This document shows, in pieces, positions 35,046 to 44,567 of a stretch of DNA of 64,000 nucleotides. Source of the DNA: Mycolicibacterium neworleansense (GTDB lineage: Bacteria; Actinomycetota; Actinomycetes; Mycobacteriales; Mycobacteriaceae); assembly GCF_001245615.1 (NCBI RefSeq), contig NZ_CWKH01000001.1, positions 1,860,001 through 1,924,000 of the forward strand. The letters are read 5' to 3'. The position numbers and the translations under genes are program-made. The stretch's first letter is position 1, and every line of letters starts with the position of its first letter. Below the pieces are notes generated by a model. It saw nothing but the letters and a program-made list of their open reading frames with translations, was not told the origin of the DNA and did no database searches.

Positions 35046-35666
35046 ATGATCACCGCGGTCGGGAAGCGCCGGGCCGACGTGCTGAGCACGTTGAAGGTCT
35101 CCCCGACGCCCATGACCATCGCGCAGATCGCCGCCAGACTCGAGGTCCACACCAACACAGTGCGGTTTCACCTCGAGCACCTGGAGGAAAGCGGGCAGGT
35201 CGAACGTGTGCAACCGCACCAGCACACACCCGGGCGTCCACCGCAGCTGTACCGGGCCGTGCGCCAGATGGACCCGACCGGGCCGACGCACTACCGGATG
35301 CTTGCCGAGATCCTCGCCAACGGGTTGGCCACCGATGACGATCCCGCCGCCAAGGCCGCCGAAATGGGCCGGGCCTGGGGACGCACGCTGCCACAGCCGT
35401 CGGCCTCCCCTACTGACGCCCTGGTGCGGATGCTCGACGACATCGGCTTCGCTCCGGAGCCGCCCGACGATGGCCGACTGCGGTTGCGCCATTGCCCATT
35501 TCTCGAACTGGCCCAGATCCGCGCCTCGGTGGTGTGCCCGATCCACCTGGGTTTGATGCAGGGGGCATTGGAGAGCTGGCAGGCACCCGTTGCCGTGGAG
35601 CGGCTCGACGCATTCGTCGAACCGGATCTGTGCGTGGCCCACCTGGGCCCGAAAGGAGACAAGTGA
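35046..35666 (+). CDS. HTH transcriptional regulator with three C-terminal cysteines (SufR/DeoR-like)
   Basis: A 206-residue regulator. Residues 5-70 form a winged helix (MTIAQIAARLEVHTNTVRFHLEHLEESGQV, then PGRPPQLYR). The C-terminal domain carries Cys150, Cys164 and Cys196 (HCPFLELA, VVCPIHLG, DLCVAHL). The first pair has the C-x13-C spacing seen in iron-sulfur SufR-type sensors, so redox, NO or iron sensing is plausible but unproven. Leaderless start: -10 TAAACT ends six bases before the ATG. It is divergent from the group III globin, and its stop overlaps the start of a membrane-protein gene (TGATG). Confidence 0.8.
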   Translation: MITAVGKRRADVLSTLKVSPTPMTIAQIAARLEVHTNTVRFHLEHLEESGQVERVQPHQHTPGRPPQLYRAVRQMDPTGPTHYRMLAEILANGLATDDDPAAKAAEMGRAWGRTLPQPSASPTDALVRMLDDIGFAPEPPDDGRLRLRHCPFLELAQIRASVVCPIHLGLMQGALESWQAPVAVERLDAFVEPDLCVAHLGPKGDK

Positions 35667-36103
35667 TGAACGCCGGTCTGGCCGTCGCGGTAGCGGTCGC
35701 TTTCTGCTGGCTGGGCATGGTGCTGGCGATCTCGTTCATCGAGGCGCCGCTGAAATTCCGCGCCCCGGGCGTGACGCTGCAGATCGGACTCGGCATCGGG
35801 CGCAAGGTTTTTCGCGCGCTGAACTCGGTCGAAACCGTCTTTGCGGCGATCGTTGTCGTGATCCTGGCGGTGCAACGCCCGTCGACTGCCATCGTCGCGA
35901 CGCTCGCGGTGGCCATCGTGGCGCTGGTCGTGCAACTCATTGCGGTGCGGCCCAAGTTGACTCAGCGTTCCGACGCCGTGCTGGCCGTTGCCCCGGGTGA
36001 AGAGGCCGCGGGCCGCTCACACGCGCACTACTACTACGTCGGCTTCGAGCTCATCAAGGTCGTCGCCCTGCTCACGGGCGGGACCCTGCTATTGGCCGGC
36101 TGA
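35666..36103 (+). CDS. Small integral membrane protein
   Basis: A 145-residue protein with four predicted membrane helices (AVAVAVAFCWLGMVLAISF; VETVFAAIVVVILAV; AIVATLAVAIVALVVQLIAV; VGFELIKVVALLTGGTLLLAG). A conserved-looking loop FIEAPLKFRAPGVTLQIGLGIGRKVFRALN lies between the first two. The function is unknown. The ATG overlaps the regulator stop and is preceded by AAAGGAGA, so it is translated with the regulator and probably belongs to the same response. Confidence 0.7.
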   Translation: MNAGLAVAVAVAFCWLGMVLAISFIEAPLKFRAPGVTLQIGLGIGRKVFRALNSVETVFAAIVVVILAVQRPSTAIVATLAVAIVALVVQLIAVRPKLTQRSDAVLAVAPGEEAAGRSHAHYYYVGFELIKVVALLTGGTLLLAG

Positions 36104-36315
36104 CTCCAGGCTCGGCGTGCTGACCTCAACCACAAGTCCGTTCGACCACAATCAACAGGTATACGGATCAGATGCGGATACAGCAGTGCACGCTTCACTT
36201 CGTCCACCGTGTTCAACGGCGGATCGGACGGCGAGGCTCGAATGGCACCTGGGGTGCGGGCGGCTCACCGACCCAATCCAACGGCCGCAGCGGCGCGCCC
36301 GGTGCACCAGTTCGA

Positions 36316-37991
36316 CTAGATCTCGATGACGGTCGGAACGATCATCGGCTGGCGGCGGTAGGTCTCGCCCACCCACTTGCCGACGGTGCGCCGGACTGCC
36401 TGGGCGATGCGGGTCGGGTCCGTGACGTTATCGGCGGCAAGGCTTTCCAGCTCGCGCTCGACATTTCGGGCCACCGGCTCCAGTGCCTTGGGATCTTCGG
36501 AGAATCCGCGGGAGTGCAGGTGGGCCGGGGCGGCGGGCTTCCCGGTCTCGCGGTGGACCACCACCGTCACCGCCACGAAACCCGAAGACAGGATGAGGCG
36601 TTCGCCGAGCGTGGCGTCGCCGACGTCCCCAGTGATCAACCCATCGACGAACATCTTGCCCACGGTCACCGCACCGGAGATCGAGGCCTTGCCGGCCACC
36701 AGATCCACACTGACACCGTTCTCGGCGAGCACGATGTTCTCCGGCGGGACCCCGGTGCTGGCAGCCAGCGCGGCATTGGCGCGCATGTGCCGCCAGGTGC
36801 CGTGCACCGGCATCACATTGCGGGGACGCACCCCGTTGTAGAGGAACAGCAGCTCACCCGCGTAGGCATGGCCCGAAACGTGTACGCGTGCTTGGGCATT
36901 GGTGACCACGCGGGCACCGATCTTGGCCAGTGCGTCGATGACGCCGTAGACCGCCTCCTCATTGCCCGGGATGAGCGACGAGGACAGGATGATCAGATCA
37001 CCCGCGGTCAGCGTGATGCTGCGATGCTCGCCACGCGACATCCGTGACAGCGCTGCCATCGGCTCACCCTGGGTGCCGGTGGTGATCAGCACGACCTTCT
37101 CGGCCGGCATCATCTCGGCCGCGCCGATGTCGAGGATGTCGGAATCGGCGACGCGCAGGTAGCCCAGCTCGCGGGCGATGCCCATGTTGCGCACCATCGA
37201 ACGTCCGACGAACGAGACCCGGCGGCCGAGCGCCACCGCGGCGTCGACGATCTGTTGTACGCGATCGACGTTCGAGGCGAAGCAGGCGACGATCACCCGG
37301 CCCTCGGCCCCGCGGATCAGCCGGTGCAGCGTCGGGCCGACCTCACTCTCCGACGGGCTGACGCCCGGGTGTTCGGAATTGGTCGAGTCACACAGGAACA
37401 GGTCCACACCAGCGTCACCGAGCCGCGACATACCCGGCAGGTCGGTCGGGCGGCCGTCGAGCGGCTGCTGGTCGAGCTTGATGTCCCCGGTGTGCAACAC
37501 GGTGCCGGCGCCGGTGTGGATGGCCACGGCCAGACATCCCGGGATCGAGTGGTTGACCGCGAAGTACTCGCATTCGAAGACGCCGTGCTGGCTGCTCTGC
37601 CGTTCGGCGACCTCGACGCACACCGGCTTGATGCGGTGTTCGCGGCACTTCTCCCGGATCAGCGCGATGGTGAACTTGGAGCCGACCACCGGGATATCGG
37701 GGCGCAACTTGAGCAGGAACGGGATGGCCCCGATGTGGTCCTCGTGGGCGTGGGTGACGACGAGGGCTTCCACATCGTCGAGCCGGTCCTCGACGTGGCG
37801 CAGATCCGGCAGGATCAGGTCCACCCCGGGTTCGTCATGCCCCGGGAACAGCACCCCGCAGTCCACGATGAGCAATCTGCCCAGGTGCTCGAAGACCGTC
37901 ATGTTGCGGCCGATCTCGCTGATTCCGCCCAGCGCGGTAACTCGCAGACCGCCGGGGGCCAGGGGCTTGGGAGGCGCGAGTTCGGTGGTCA

Positions 37992-37992
<1 letters not shown>
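36316..37992 (-). CDS. rnj: Ribonuclease J
   Basis: A 558-residue metallo-beta-lactamase/beta-CASP ribonuclease. The metal site motif is VTHAHEDHIGA, with later HTGDIKLD and DSTNSEHPG segments, and the beta-CASP and C-terminal domains follow. RNase J has 5'-3' exonuclease and endonuclease activity in mRNA and rRNA processing. The start is GTG at 37992, overlapping the dapA stop by one base (TAGTG), so it is coupled to dapA, as in M. tuberculosis Rv2752c-Rv2753c. Confidence 0.95.
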
Positions 37993-38903
<911 letters not shown>

Positions 38904-38951
38904 TTACCCGGTGGTCTCAAGCCTCCGTGGCCGTGTACCCGGGCCACTCCG

Positions 38952-39704
38952 TCAAGCCTCCGTGGCCAAGGGAGACGTTGCCACCTCACTACCATCGGCC
39001 AACGTGTAAATCTCGAAATCAGAGAACACCGCGGGCGCCGCGTCGACGAGCTCGCGCAGGCAGGCGATCGCCAGCCTGCGGATCTCCACGTCGGCGTGCT
39101 CGCTGGCCCGCATCGCGATGAAATGGCGCCAGGCCCGGTAGTTGCCGCTGACCACGATGCGCGTCTCGGTGGCGTTGGGCAGCACCGCCCGGGCAGCCTG
39201 CCGGGCCTGCTTGCGCCGTAGGACGGCGTTGGGTTGATCAGCGAACTTGGCCTCCAGCCGGGCCAGCAGCTCGGTGTAGGTGGCGCGGCTCGCGTCGGCG
39301 GCCGCGGTGAAGATCTCCACCAGTTCCGGGTCGTCCTCGAACCCGGGCGGCACCACCACCTCGGCGTCGTTCTCGGGTACGTAGCGCTGCGAGAGCTGTG
39401 AGTAGGAGAAATGCCGGTGCCGGATGAGCTCGTGGGTGGCCGACCGCGAGATACCGGTGATGTAGAAGGATACCGAGGCGTGCTCGAGCACGGAGAAGTG
39501 CCCGACGTCGATGATGTGGCGGATGTAACCCTCGTTCGTCGCCGTCTTGGGGTTGGGCTTGGACCAACTCTGATAGCAGGCCCGGCCGGCGAACTCGGTG
39601 AGCGCGGGGCCACCCTCGGCGTCGGTGCTCCACGGCACGTCAGGCGGTGCCTGGAATTCCGTCTTGGCGATCAGCTGCACGCGCAGCGGCGCGATCTCGG
39701 CCAC
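38952..39704 (-). CDS. thyX: Flavin-dependent thymidylate synthase ThyX
   Basis: A 250-residue ThyX with the signature [14 protein letters not shown] (the RHR-x7-S motif), FAD/dUMP residues in [20 protein letters not shown] and the late [15 protein letters not shown] segment. It methylates dUMP using FAD, NADPH and methylene-THF without DHFR turnover. The GTG at 39704 follows a -10 TAGGGT (39711-39716) by six bases (leaderless). A 16-bp copy of the gene's last codons (TCAAGCCTCCGTGGCC on the plus strand) is repeated downstream at 38917-38932. The classical thyA is also present at 51.9 kb. Confidence 0.95.
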   Translation of the reverse strand: MAEIAPLRVQLIAKTEFQAPPDVPWSTDAEGGPALTEFAGRACYQSWSKPNPKTATNEGYIRHIIDVGHFSVLEHASVSFYITGISRSATHELIRHRHFSYSQLSQRYVPENDAEVVVPPGFEDDPELVEIFTAAADASRATYTELLARLEAKFADQPNAVLRRKQARQAARAVLPNATETRIVVSGNYRAWRHFIAMRASEHADVEIRRLAIACLRELVDAAPAVFSDFEIYTLADGSEVATSPLATEA

Positions 39705-39857
39705 TCGCCCACCCTACTGTCGAGGGGGCTGGACCGTTGAAAGGTCCGGCGCGGATCGCCGCCACACCGATTCCACGCAAGGGCTGCCGCGCGAGCACAA
39801 CGACGACCCTGCGGTAGAAAACAGCGCCGGCTCACCGAGCCAGACCGCTCGCGCTCC

Positions 39858-39893
39858 TACAATCGCCTGATGTCAGGCGGTTCGCAGTGCTGA
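39858..39893 (+). promoter_or_regulatory. Promoter and leaderless 7-codon upstream ORF
   Basis: A strong -10 TACAAT at 39858-39863 lies six bases before ATG 39870, which opens a 7-codon frame (MSGGSQC) ending in TGA at 39891-39893. That frame overlaps the GTG (39887) of the following gene. Either this is a translated upstream ORF that feeds ribosomes to the GTG, or a single-base indel has split the true N-terminus. Confidence 0.5.
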
Positions 39894-40753
39894 TCGGCGT
39901 GGCCGCCGCGCTGTTCGCATGCGCCGGTTACGGCACAGCCTCGGTTCTGCAGTCGTATGCCGCGGGACGTTCCGGCGCCGCAGCCGACACCGCGGACAGC
40001 GGACCCACCTTGCGGTCGACGATCATCGCGATGCTGGCACCGGTCTTCATCGTCGGCATCGCGCTCGACCTTCTCGGTTTCGCGGGCAGCCTGGTATCGG
40101 CCCGGTTGATCCCCCTCTTCTTGTCGCAGACCATCATCAGCGCCAACCTCGTGGTCACCGCGGTGTTGAGCATCTTTGTGCTCCACGTCCGGCTGCATCG
40201 GCGCGACTGGACCGCGATCGCGATAGTCCTTGTGTCACTGTGCATCCTGGGGGCCACCGCCGGCCGCCTGGGCGAGCGCGATCCCGGCGCGATCATGCAT
40301 TGGGGTGTCCTCGTGGTGTCGGCCATCATTCTGGGCCTGGGCGCCGCGCTGGTCCGGCTGCTCGGGAAGAAGGCTGCCGTGCCCGCGGGCCTGATCGCCG
40401 GGGTGCTCTACGGGGCGATGGCAGTCGCGGTGCGCGTCGTCGACGGCCTCGAGCCCCTGAACGTGGCGGTGTTGCTCGCCGACCCCGCGCTGTGGGCCAT
40501 CCTGGTCGCCGGCCTCGGCGGGTTCTACCTGTTCACCGTGGCGCTGCAGGTCGGCTCGGTGAACGGCGTCGCAGCGGCGTTGGTGGTCGGCGAAACCGTG
40601 GTCCCCGGGATCGTGGGCGTGGTTCTGCTGGGCGACGTTTCGCGACCGGGGTACGGCTGGCTGGTGGCCATCGCCTTCACCGCGGCCGTCGCCGGTGCCG
40701 TAGCCCTCGCCGTCTCCAGTGCCGCCGAGTACGAGCGGGCTCGGACTTCTTGA
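39887..40753 (+). CDS. DMT/EamA-like ten-helix membrane transporter
   Basis: A 288-residue membrane protein with about nine to ten helices from the first residues (IGVAAALFACAGYGTASVLQ) to the end (LVAIAFTAAVAGAVALAVSSA). The two-fold layout and SARLIPLFLSQTIISANLVVTAVLS segment fit the drug/metabolite transporter superfamily. The substrate is unknown. The start is taken as GTG 39887, but the true start may be ATG 39870 if the seven-codon frame has been shifted. It is the first gene of the accessory stretch between thyX and dfrA. Confidence 0.7.
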   Translation: MLIGVAAALFACAGYGTASVLQSYAAGRSGAAADTADSGPTLRSTIIAMLAPVFIVGIALDLLGFAGSLVSARLIPLFLSQTIISANLVVTAVLSIFVLHVRLHRRDWTAIAIVLVSLCILGATAGRLGERDPGAIMHWGVLVVSAIILGLGAALVRLLGKKAAVPAGLIAGVLYGAMAVAVRVVDGLEPLNVAVLLADPALWAILVAGLGGFYLFTVALQVGSVNGVAAALVVGETVVPGIVGVVLLGDVSRPGYGWLVAIAFTAAVAGAVALAVSSAAEYERARTS

Positions 40754-40905
40754 GCTGGACGTCGAGATACCGTGGCCACGCTCAACTCCACGGCCGTGAG
40801 GTCGGCCGATTCGAGTAGTCGACTACTCATGGCCGGCAGCCATCTCATATCTATCGTCAGGTGCCGAGAGTCGCGGCGCGCGGTTCGGCAGATCCGGAGG
40901 TTGGC

Positions 40906-41226
40906 ATGGACCACTTGTTTTGGAATTGGCGCTTCTGCGGCAAGTGCTTTGGATTGTTCTGGGAAGAGGGTCAACACAAGGGCCACTGCAGTGAGGGAGG
41001 CGGCCATGAAGCTGCCGGTTTGAGCTTCTTCCTCCAGAGGGCGGACCAACTCGGGGAGTATCTCAATCGATCGGGAGTGTGGGAGGGCACTGGGGCGCAG
41101 GACAATTGGCGCTGGTGCCGCCACTGCTACACGATGTTCTTCGGAGGCTTCGACAAGCAGGGCAGTTGTCCGACCGGAGGTGCGCACGACAAATCCGAGA
41201 GCTACGGCTACGCACTCGAATACTGA
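40906..41226 (+). CDS. Small protein with two identical-spacing CCCH (zinc-ribbon-like) repeats
   Basis: A 106-residue protein made of two copies of one motif. Cys11, Cys14, Cys28 and His34 in the first, and Cys71, Cys74, Cys88 and His94 in the second, share the spacing C-x2-C-x13-C-x5-H. Each copy has a Trp-Arg before the first Cys, an aromatic-rich segment after the second and a Gly-Gly before the His. Zinc binding is likely. Similar single motifs occur scattered in bacterial surface or toxin proteins; this gene has no signal peptide. GGAGG lies five bases before the ATG at 40906. Function unknown. Confidence 0.7.
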   Translation: MDHLFWNWRFCGKCFGLFWEEGQHKGHCSEGGGHEAAGLSFFLQRADQLGEYLNRSGVWEGTGAQDNWRWCRHCYTMFFGGFDKQGSCPTGGAHDKSESYGYALEY

Positions 41227-41663
41227 ACTACCGCAGTCGACTTCGCTGTCATTCGACCCCCGGTGCGCCTGCCTCGGAAGCCCCATCACAGCTTCTCGCG
41301 AGCCCTCACAGGTGGGACAACTTCAGCGCCTTGTTCGAAATGGCACTCGCGGCAGAACTCCTGCCTGCCACGTTCGACGGCAATCCCGTCGATGCGCAGG
41401 CCGATTGGATTCTGTAGATACCGTTCGTCGCTTCGGGCGCGACCTTCATCTCCCCGACGAAATGGTCGCAGATCGAGGAGCAGCGACCATTTTCATCCGC
41501 CGGGGTCCCCCGATCGGCGGATCCGGAGTTGGTCCGGGCCACTGCCCGATCGACGGACAGACCACTTATCCCGATTGAACGATGCTGAGGGGGCGAATCG
41601 ATATCCCTACAGCACATCGCGTCTCCGCAACACCGAACGAAAATGATCATGAGGAGAGCCACC
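41227..41663 (+). other. Gene-poor stretch with possible pseudogene
   Basis: No intact gene is supportable here. One plus-strand frame gives protein-like sequence (NFSALFEMALAAELLPATFD) up to a TAG at 41415-41417 and continues in the same frame with IPFVASGATFISPTKWSQIE to a TGA at 41578-41580. This could be one gene broken by an in-frame stop and lacking a start. Codon bias is weaker than in neighbouring genes. A GAGGAG at about 41651-41656 serves the next gene. Confidence 0.3.
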
Positions 41664-41945
41664 ATGCACTACGAGATTCTGGACCTGGTCCGAGAACGCG
41701 CCAACGAGAAGGACTGGGATCTGATCTTCGACAGCGGCCCGAATGCGGAGTACCGCACCATGGTGTGGGAACACCCTCTGCTCAGCGCAACCGGCGTGGC
41801 GACCGAACTGGAGATCGGTTTCAGCCCGGACGGTCGCATCATCTTCTCAGAGCGACGCCTGGGCGGTGTGGCCCACAAGCGCATCAAGCCCGCCAACGCC
41901 TTCGTCTCGACCGATCTCTGCCTGGCGGCACTGCAGATGATCTGA
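41664..41945 (+). CDS. Hypothetical 93-residue protein
   Basis: A small soluble protein beginning MHYEILDLVRERANEKDWDL and containing GPNAEYRTMVWEHPLLSATG, ending STDLCLAALQMI. It is rich in charged and aromatic residues and has no membrane segment. No family is recognised. GAGGAG about eight bases before the ATG at 41664 and regular GC3 bias support translation. It lies in an accessory cluster of small unknown proteins; an immunity-type or phage-derived role could be considered but nothing shows it. Confidence 0.55.
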   Translation: MHYEILDLVRERANEKDWDLIFDSGPNAEYRTMVWEHPLLSATGVATELEIGFSPDGRIIFSERRLGGVAHKRIKPANAFVSTDLCLAALQMI

Positions 41946-42015
41946 TCCGCATCGTGCGTCAAAACCGCACGATCCGCCTCCGCACCGAGAAGTTTGCTGG
42001 CATCCTTTGTCAACT

Positions 42016-42801
42016 ATGGGCGACTTTGGGTTGTTCGGAACCTGGTTCCTGCTCGCCGTGGTGGTCATCGGCGCTGTGCTGCTGGCCATCGGCAGCGTGC
42101 TGCTGGCCAGCCGCGTCATCGCGCGTGACACGCGGCCAGAGCACAACTCGGTCCTGTCGCCGTTCCTCACCGTCGTCGGCCTGGTCTACGGCGCGCTCCT
42201 CGGCTTCACCGTGGTCGTCGGATGGCAGCAGTACCTCTCCGCCCAGACGAACGTGTCCAACGAAGCCTCGACGCTGGTAACCATGTACCGCCAAACGGTG
42301 GCCATGCCACAGCCGGAACAGACCCAGGTGCGTGAGCAACTGCGCGCATACGCGGCCGCGGTACAAGGTCCCGAATGGGGCAAGGAAGAATTCGGCCCCA
42401 TCAGCAACAACGGTCGGCACGCGCTCACCGAGATGTACCGCATCGTCGGTACTGCCAAATCGGACTCAACCGCCGCCCCGATCAACAGTCAGTTCCTCAG
42501 CCAACTGGCCACACTGACGTCGGACCGCAGTGCGCGCATCCTCAATTCGAGTCCACGGATACCTGTCCTGTTGTGGAGTGCCCTGATCTTCGGCAGCCTG
42601 GTGCTGATCACGCTGGCGAGCTTCATGCGGCTCGAGAACAACCGCGCCCACATGATCTTGGTCAGCACCGTCACCGTGCTGCTCGCGTTGCTACTCTTCC
42701 TCGTCTTCATGCTCGACCATCCGTATGGCCCGGTAGGCGTTACCCCACAACGGTTTTCGCACGCCGTGATGGTGTTCGACCTGATCGACCAGGGCACCTG
42801 A
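42016..42801 (+). CDS. DUF4239/bestrophin-like membrane protein
   Basis: A 261-residue membrane protein with two N-terminal helices (TWFLLAVVVIGAVLLAIGSVLLAS; LSPFLTVVGLVYGALLGFTVVVGW), a hydrophilic helical middle and two C-terminal helices (IPVLLWSALIFGSLVLITLASF; MILVSTVTVLLALLLFLVFML). This layout matches DUF4239, a bestrophin-like family of unknown function that may form channels. The ATG at 42016 is chosen as the first start before the first helix; TTG at 42007 is an alternative. There is no clear Shine-Dalgarno sequence. Confidence 0.7.
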   Translation: MGDFGLFGTWFLLAVVVIGAVLLAIGSVLLASRVIARDTRPEHNSVLSPFLTVVGLVYGALLGFTVVVGWQQYLSAQTNVSNEASTLVTMYRQTVAMPQPEQTQVREQLRAYAAAVQGPEWGKEEFGPISNNGRHALTEMYRIVGTAKSDSTAAPINSQFLSQLATLTSDRSARILNSSPRIPVLLWSALIFGSLVLITLASFMRLENNRAHMILVSTVTVLLALLLFLVFMLDHPYGPVGVTPQRFSHAVMVFDLIDQGT

Positions 42802-42846
42802 CCGACCGCGGGACCTCTCCGCCGGGTCGATGCGCCAAATCACCTC

Positions 42847-42876
42847 TTGACTCAATTACGTTACACATCGTAATTT
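42847..42876 (+). promoter_or_regulatory. Promoter and operator of the TetR-DUF1214-sulfotransferase operon
   Basis: -35 TTGACT (42847-42852), 18-base spacer, -10 TAATTT (42871-42876), then six bases to the GTG. An inverted repeat AATTACG-N8-CGTAATT (42854-42875) fills the spacer and overlaps the -10, so autorepression by the TetR protein is likely. Confidence 0.7.
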
Positions 42877-42882
42877 AACGGT

Positions 42883-43494
42883 GTGTCCTCGCTCACAGGC
42901 CCGGGACGGCCGCGTGACCCCCAGACCCAGCGCGACATCATGAGCGCCACGCGTGACCTGCTGGCGCGCGACGGCTACGACCAGCTGTCCATCGAGGCCA
43001 TCGCCCGCGAGGCCGGCGTCAGCCGCCCCACCATCTACCGGCGGTGGCCGTCGAAAGCCCACCTGGTCTTCGACGCCGCGTTCGAGCAACCGCCCGGCGG
43101 CGAACTGCTCTCGATGTCAGGAGATTTCGAGACCGACTTGCGCGCCTTCGCCCGCGGGGTGCTGACTTTCTGGTGTGACCCGGTGGTCGAGGCCGCCGCA
43201 CTCGGCATCCTCACCGAACGCCGCCGCGACCCAGAACTACACATCCGGACCCAACAGCTTCTCGATGAGCGAACCAAGGACGCGTTCCGCTCCCTGGTCG
43301 CCTCCGGCGTGGAGCAGGGCCGGGTCCAACCCGGTGTCGACGTCGACATGGTCTACCAGGCGTTGATCGGCACGGCGTTCTACACCGCCCACATGGAACC
43401 GGACATCGATGTCGACGACACCGCAGATCGACTGTGCTCCTTGCTGATCGATGGAGCCAGACGTACCCACCCCCAAAGGAAGGACCAACCTTGA
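42883..43494 (+). CDS. TetR-family regulator
   Basis: A 203-residue TetR protein with an N-terminal HTH (DQLSIEAIAREAGVSRPTIYRRWPSKAHLVFDAA) and a C-terminal TetR_C-type ligand domain. The GTG at 42883 lies six bases after the -10 (leaderless). The gene heads a three-gene operon and its stop overlaps the TTG start of the next gene (TTGA). Its operator is probably the inverted repeat within its own promoter. Confidence 0.85.
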   Translation: MSSLTGPGRPRDPQTQRDIMSATRDLLARDGYDQLSIEAIAREAGVSRPTIYRRWPSKAHLVFDAAFEQPPGGELLSMSGDFETDLRAFARGVLTFWCDPVVEAAALGILTERRRDPELHIRTQQLLDERTKDAFRSLVASGVEQGRVQPGVDVDMVYQALIGTAFYTAHMEPDIDVDDTADRLCSLLIDGARRTHPQRKDQP

Positions 43495-44567
43495 CCGACA
43501 CGACCGAGCTGTCCGCAGCGTTCAACGGCCTGCTCGACGAGGTGCGCGGCATCGAGCAGAAGCTGCTCAACGCCGACCCCGCCCTCAGTGAGCCCGATCT
43601 GCTCGACGGCTACCGGCTGGCATTCAGCGTGCTGCGCGTCGCCGTCGATGCGTATGTGTGGGGTGATCGCGACAAGCCGATCCTGGTCGACGTCATCAGC
43701 CCCTATCTCAAATGGGGTGGCGACAACTCCGACGCGTTCTATCAGCTCGCCCCACTGGACCCGGGCCGCACCTACCGCGTCACCGGCAACCGCGGCGATG
43801 CGGTGTACCTGTCGATGACGGTCTACGGCGGACCCGGCGAAGGCCGCTACAGCGACCGCATCGTCGGCACCATCAACAACCGTGACCTGGAGTTCGACGA
43901 GGACGGCAACTTCGAGTTCATCATGAGCCCGGACCCGCATCCGGGCGCCTGGCTCAAACTCGACCCTGATACCGAATTCGCCCTGACCCGTGACTATCTC
44001 AACGATCCGGCCACCGATCGCCGGCCGGAGTGGCGAATTGAGGCGGTCAACCCGCCGGCCCGGCGCTCCGACAGCGCCGCGGAGCTGGCCCGCCGCTTCC
44101 AGTACGCCAGAAACTGGCTGCGCGAACAGGTTTCGTTCCTGCCGACCAAGGTGGAGCCGGCCAACCAGCTGCACCCGCCGTTCCCTGTCCCCCAGAACGC
44201 CTACGGGTGGTCTGCGGCGGACGCGGCCTATGCGATGGGTTCCTACGATCTCGCGCCGGATCAGGCGCTGGTCATCGAGGGCACCTCACCCGACTGCGTG
44301 TTCTGGAACCTGTGCCTGTGGAATCCGTTCCTGCACACCTACGACTACACCCACGAGCGCGTCACGATCAACGGCGCCCACGTCGCCTACGAACCGGACG
44401 GGTCGTGGCGGATCGTCATCAGCGACAAGGACCCCGGCCACCCGAACTGGGTGTCCACGGCCGGCCGGTCCAAGGGCCTCATCTGGCTGCGCTGGTTCTT
44501 ACCCGAGGAGACCCCGGCGCACCCGCAGTGCCGGGTGGTCGACGTGGCCGAGGTAGCGACCCTGTGA
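43491..44567 (+). CDS. DUF1214-domain protein
   Basis: A 358-residue protein. The C-terminal half matches DUF1214 (PQNAYGWSAADAAYAMGSYDL, FWNLCLWNPFLHTYDYTHERV, ISDKDPGHPNWVSTAG, GLIWLRWFLPEE). Such proteins often occur with DUF1254 and in aromatic or steroid-related clusters, but the activity is unknown. Start is TTG 43491, which overlaps the TetR stop and has AAGGAAGGA upstream. Its own stop overlaps the sulfotransferase GTG (GTGA). Confidence 0.82.
   Translation: MTDTTELSAAFNGLLDEVRGIEQKLLNADPALSEPDLLDGYRLAFSVLRVAVDAYVWGDRDKPILVDVISPYLKWGGDNSDAFYQLAPLDPGRTYRVTGNRGDAVYLSMTVYGGPGEGRYSDRIVGTINNRDLEFDEDGNFEFIMSPDPHPGAWLKLDPDTEFALTRDYLNDPATDRRPEWRIEAVNPPARRSDSAAELARRFQYARNWLREQVSFLPTKVEPANQLHPPFPVPQNAYGWSAADAAYAMGSYDLAPDQALVIEGTSPDCVFWNLCLWNPFLHTYDYTHERVTINGAHVAYEPDGSWRIVISDKDPGHPNWVSTAGRSKGLIWLRWFLPEETPAHPQCRVVDVAEVATL

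Noticed and set aside
41306..41665. Minus-strand 119-codon frame in the gene-poor stretch.
   Set aside because: No family resemblance, poor codon bias, Cys/Ser-rich chance-like composition and no start signal.
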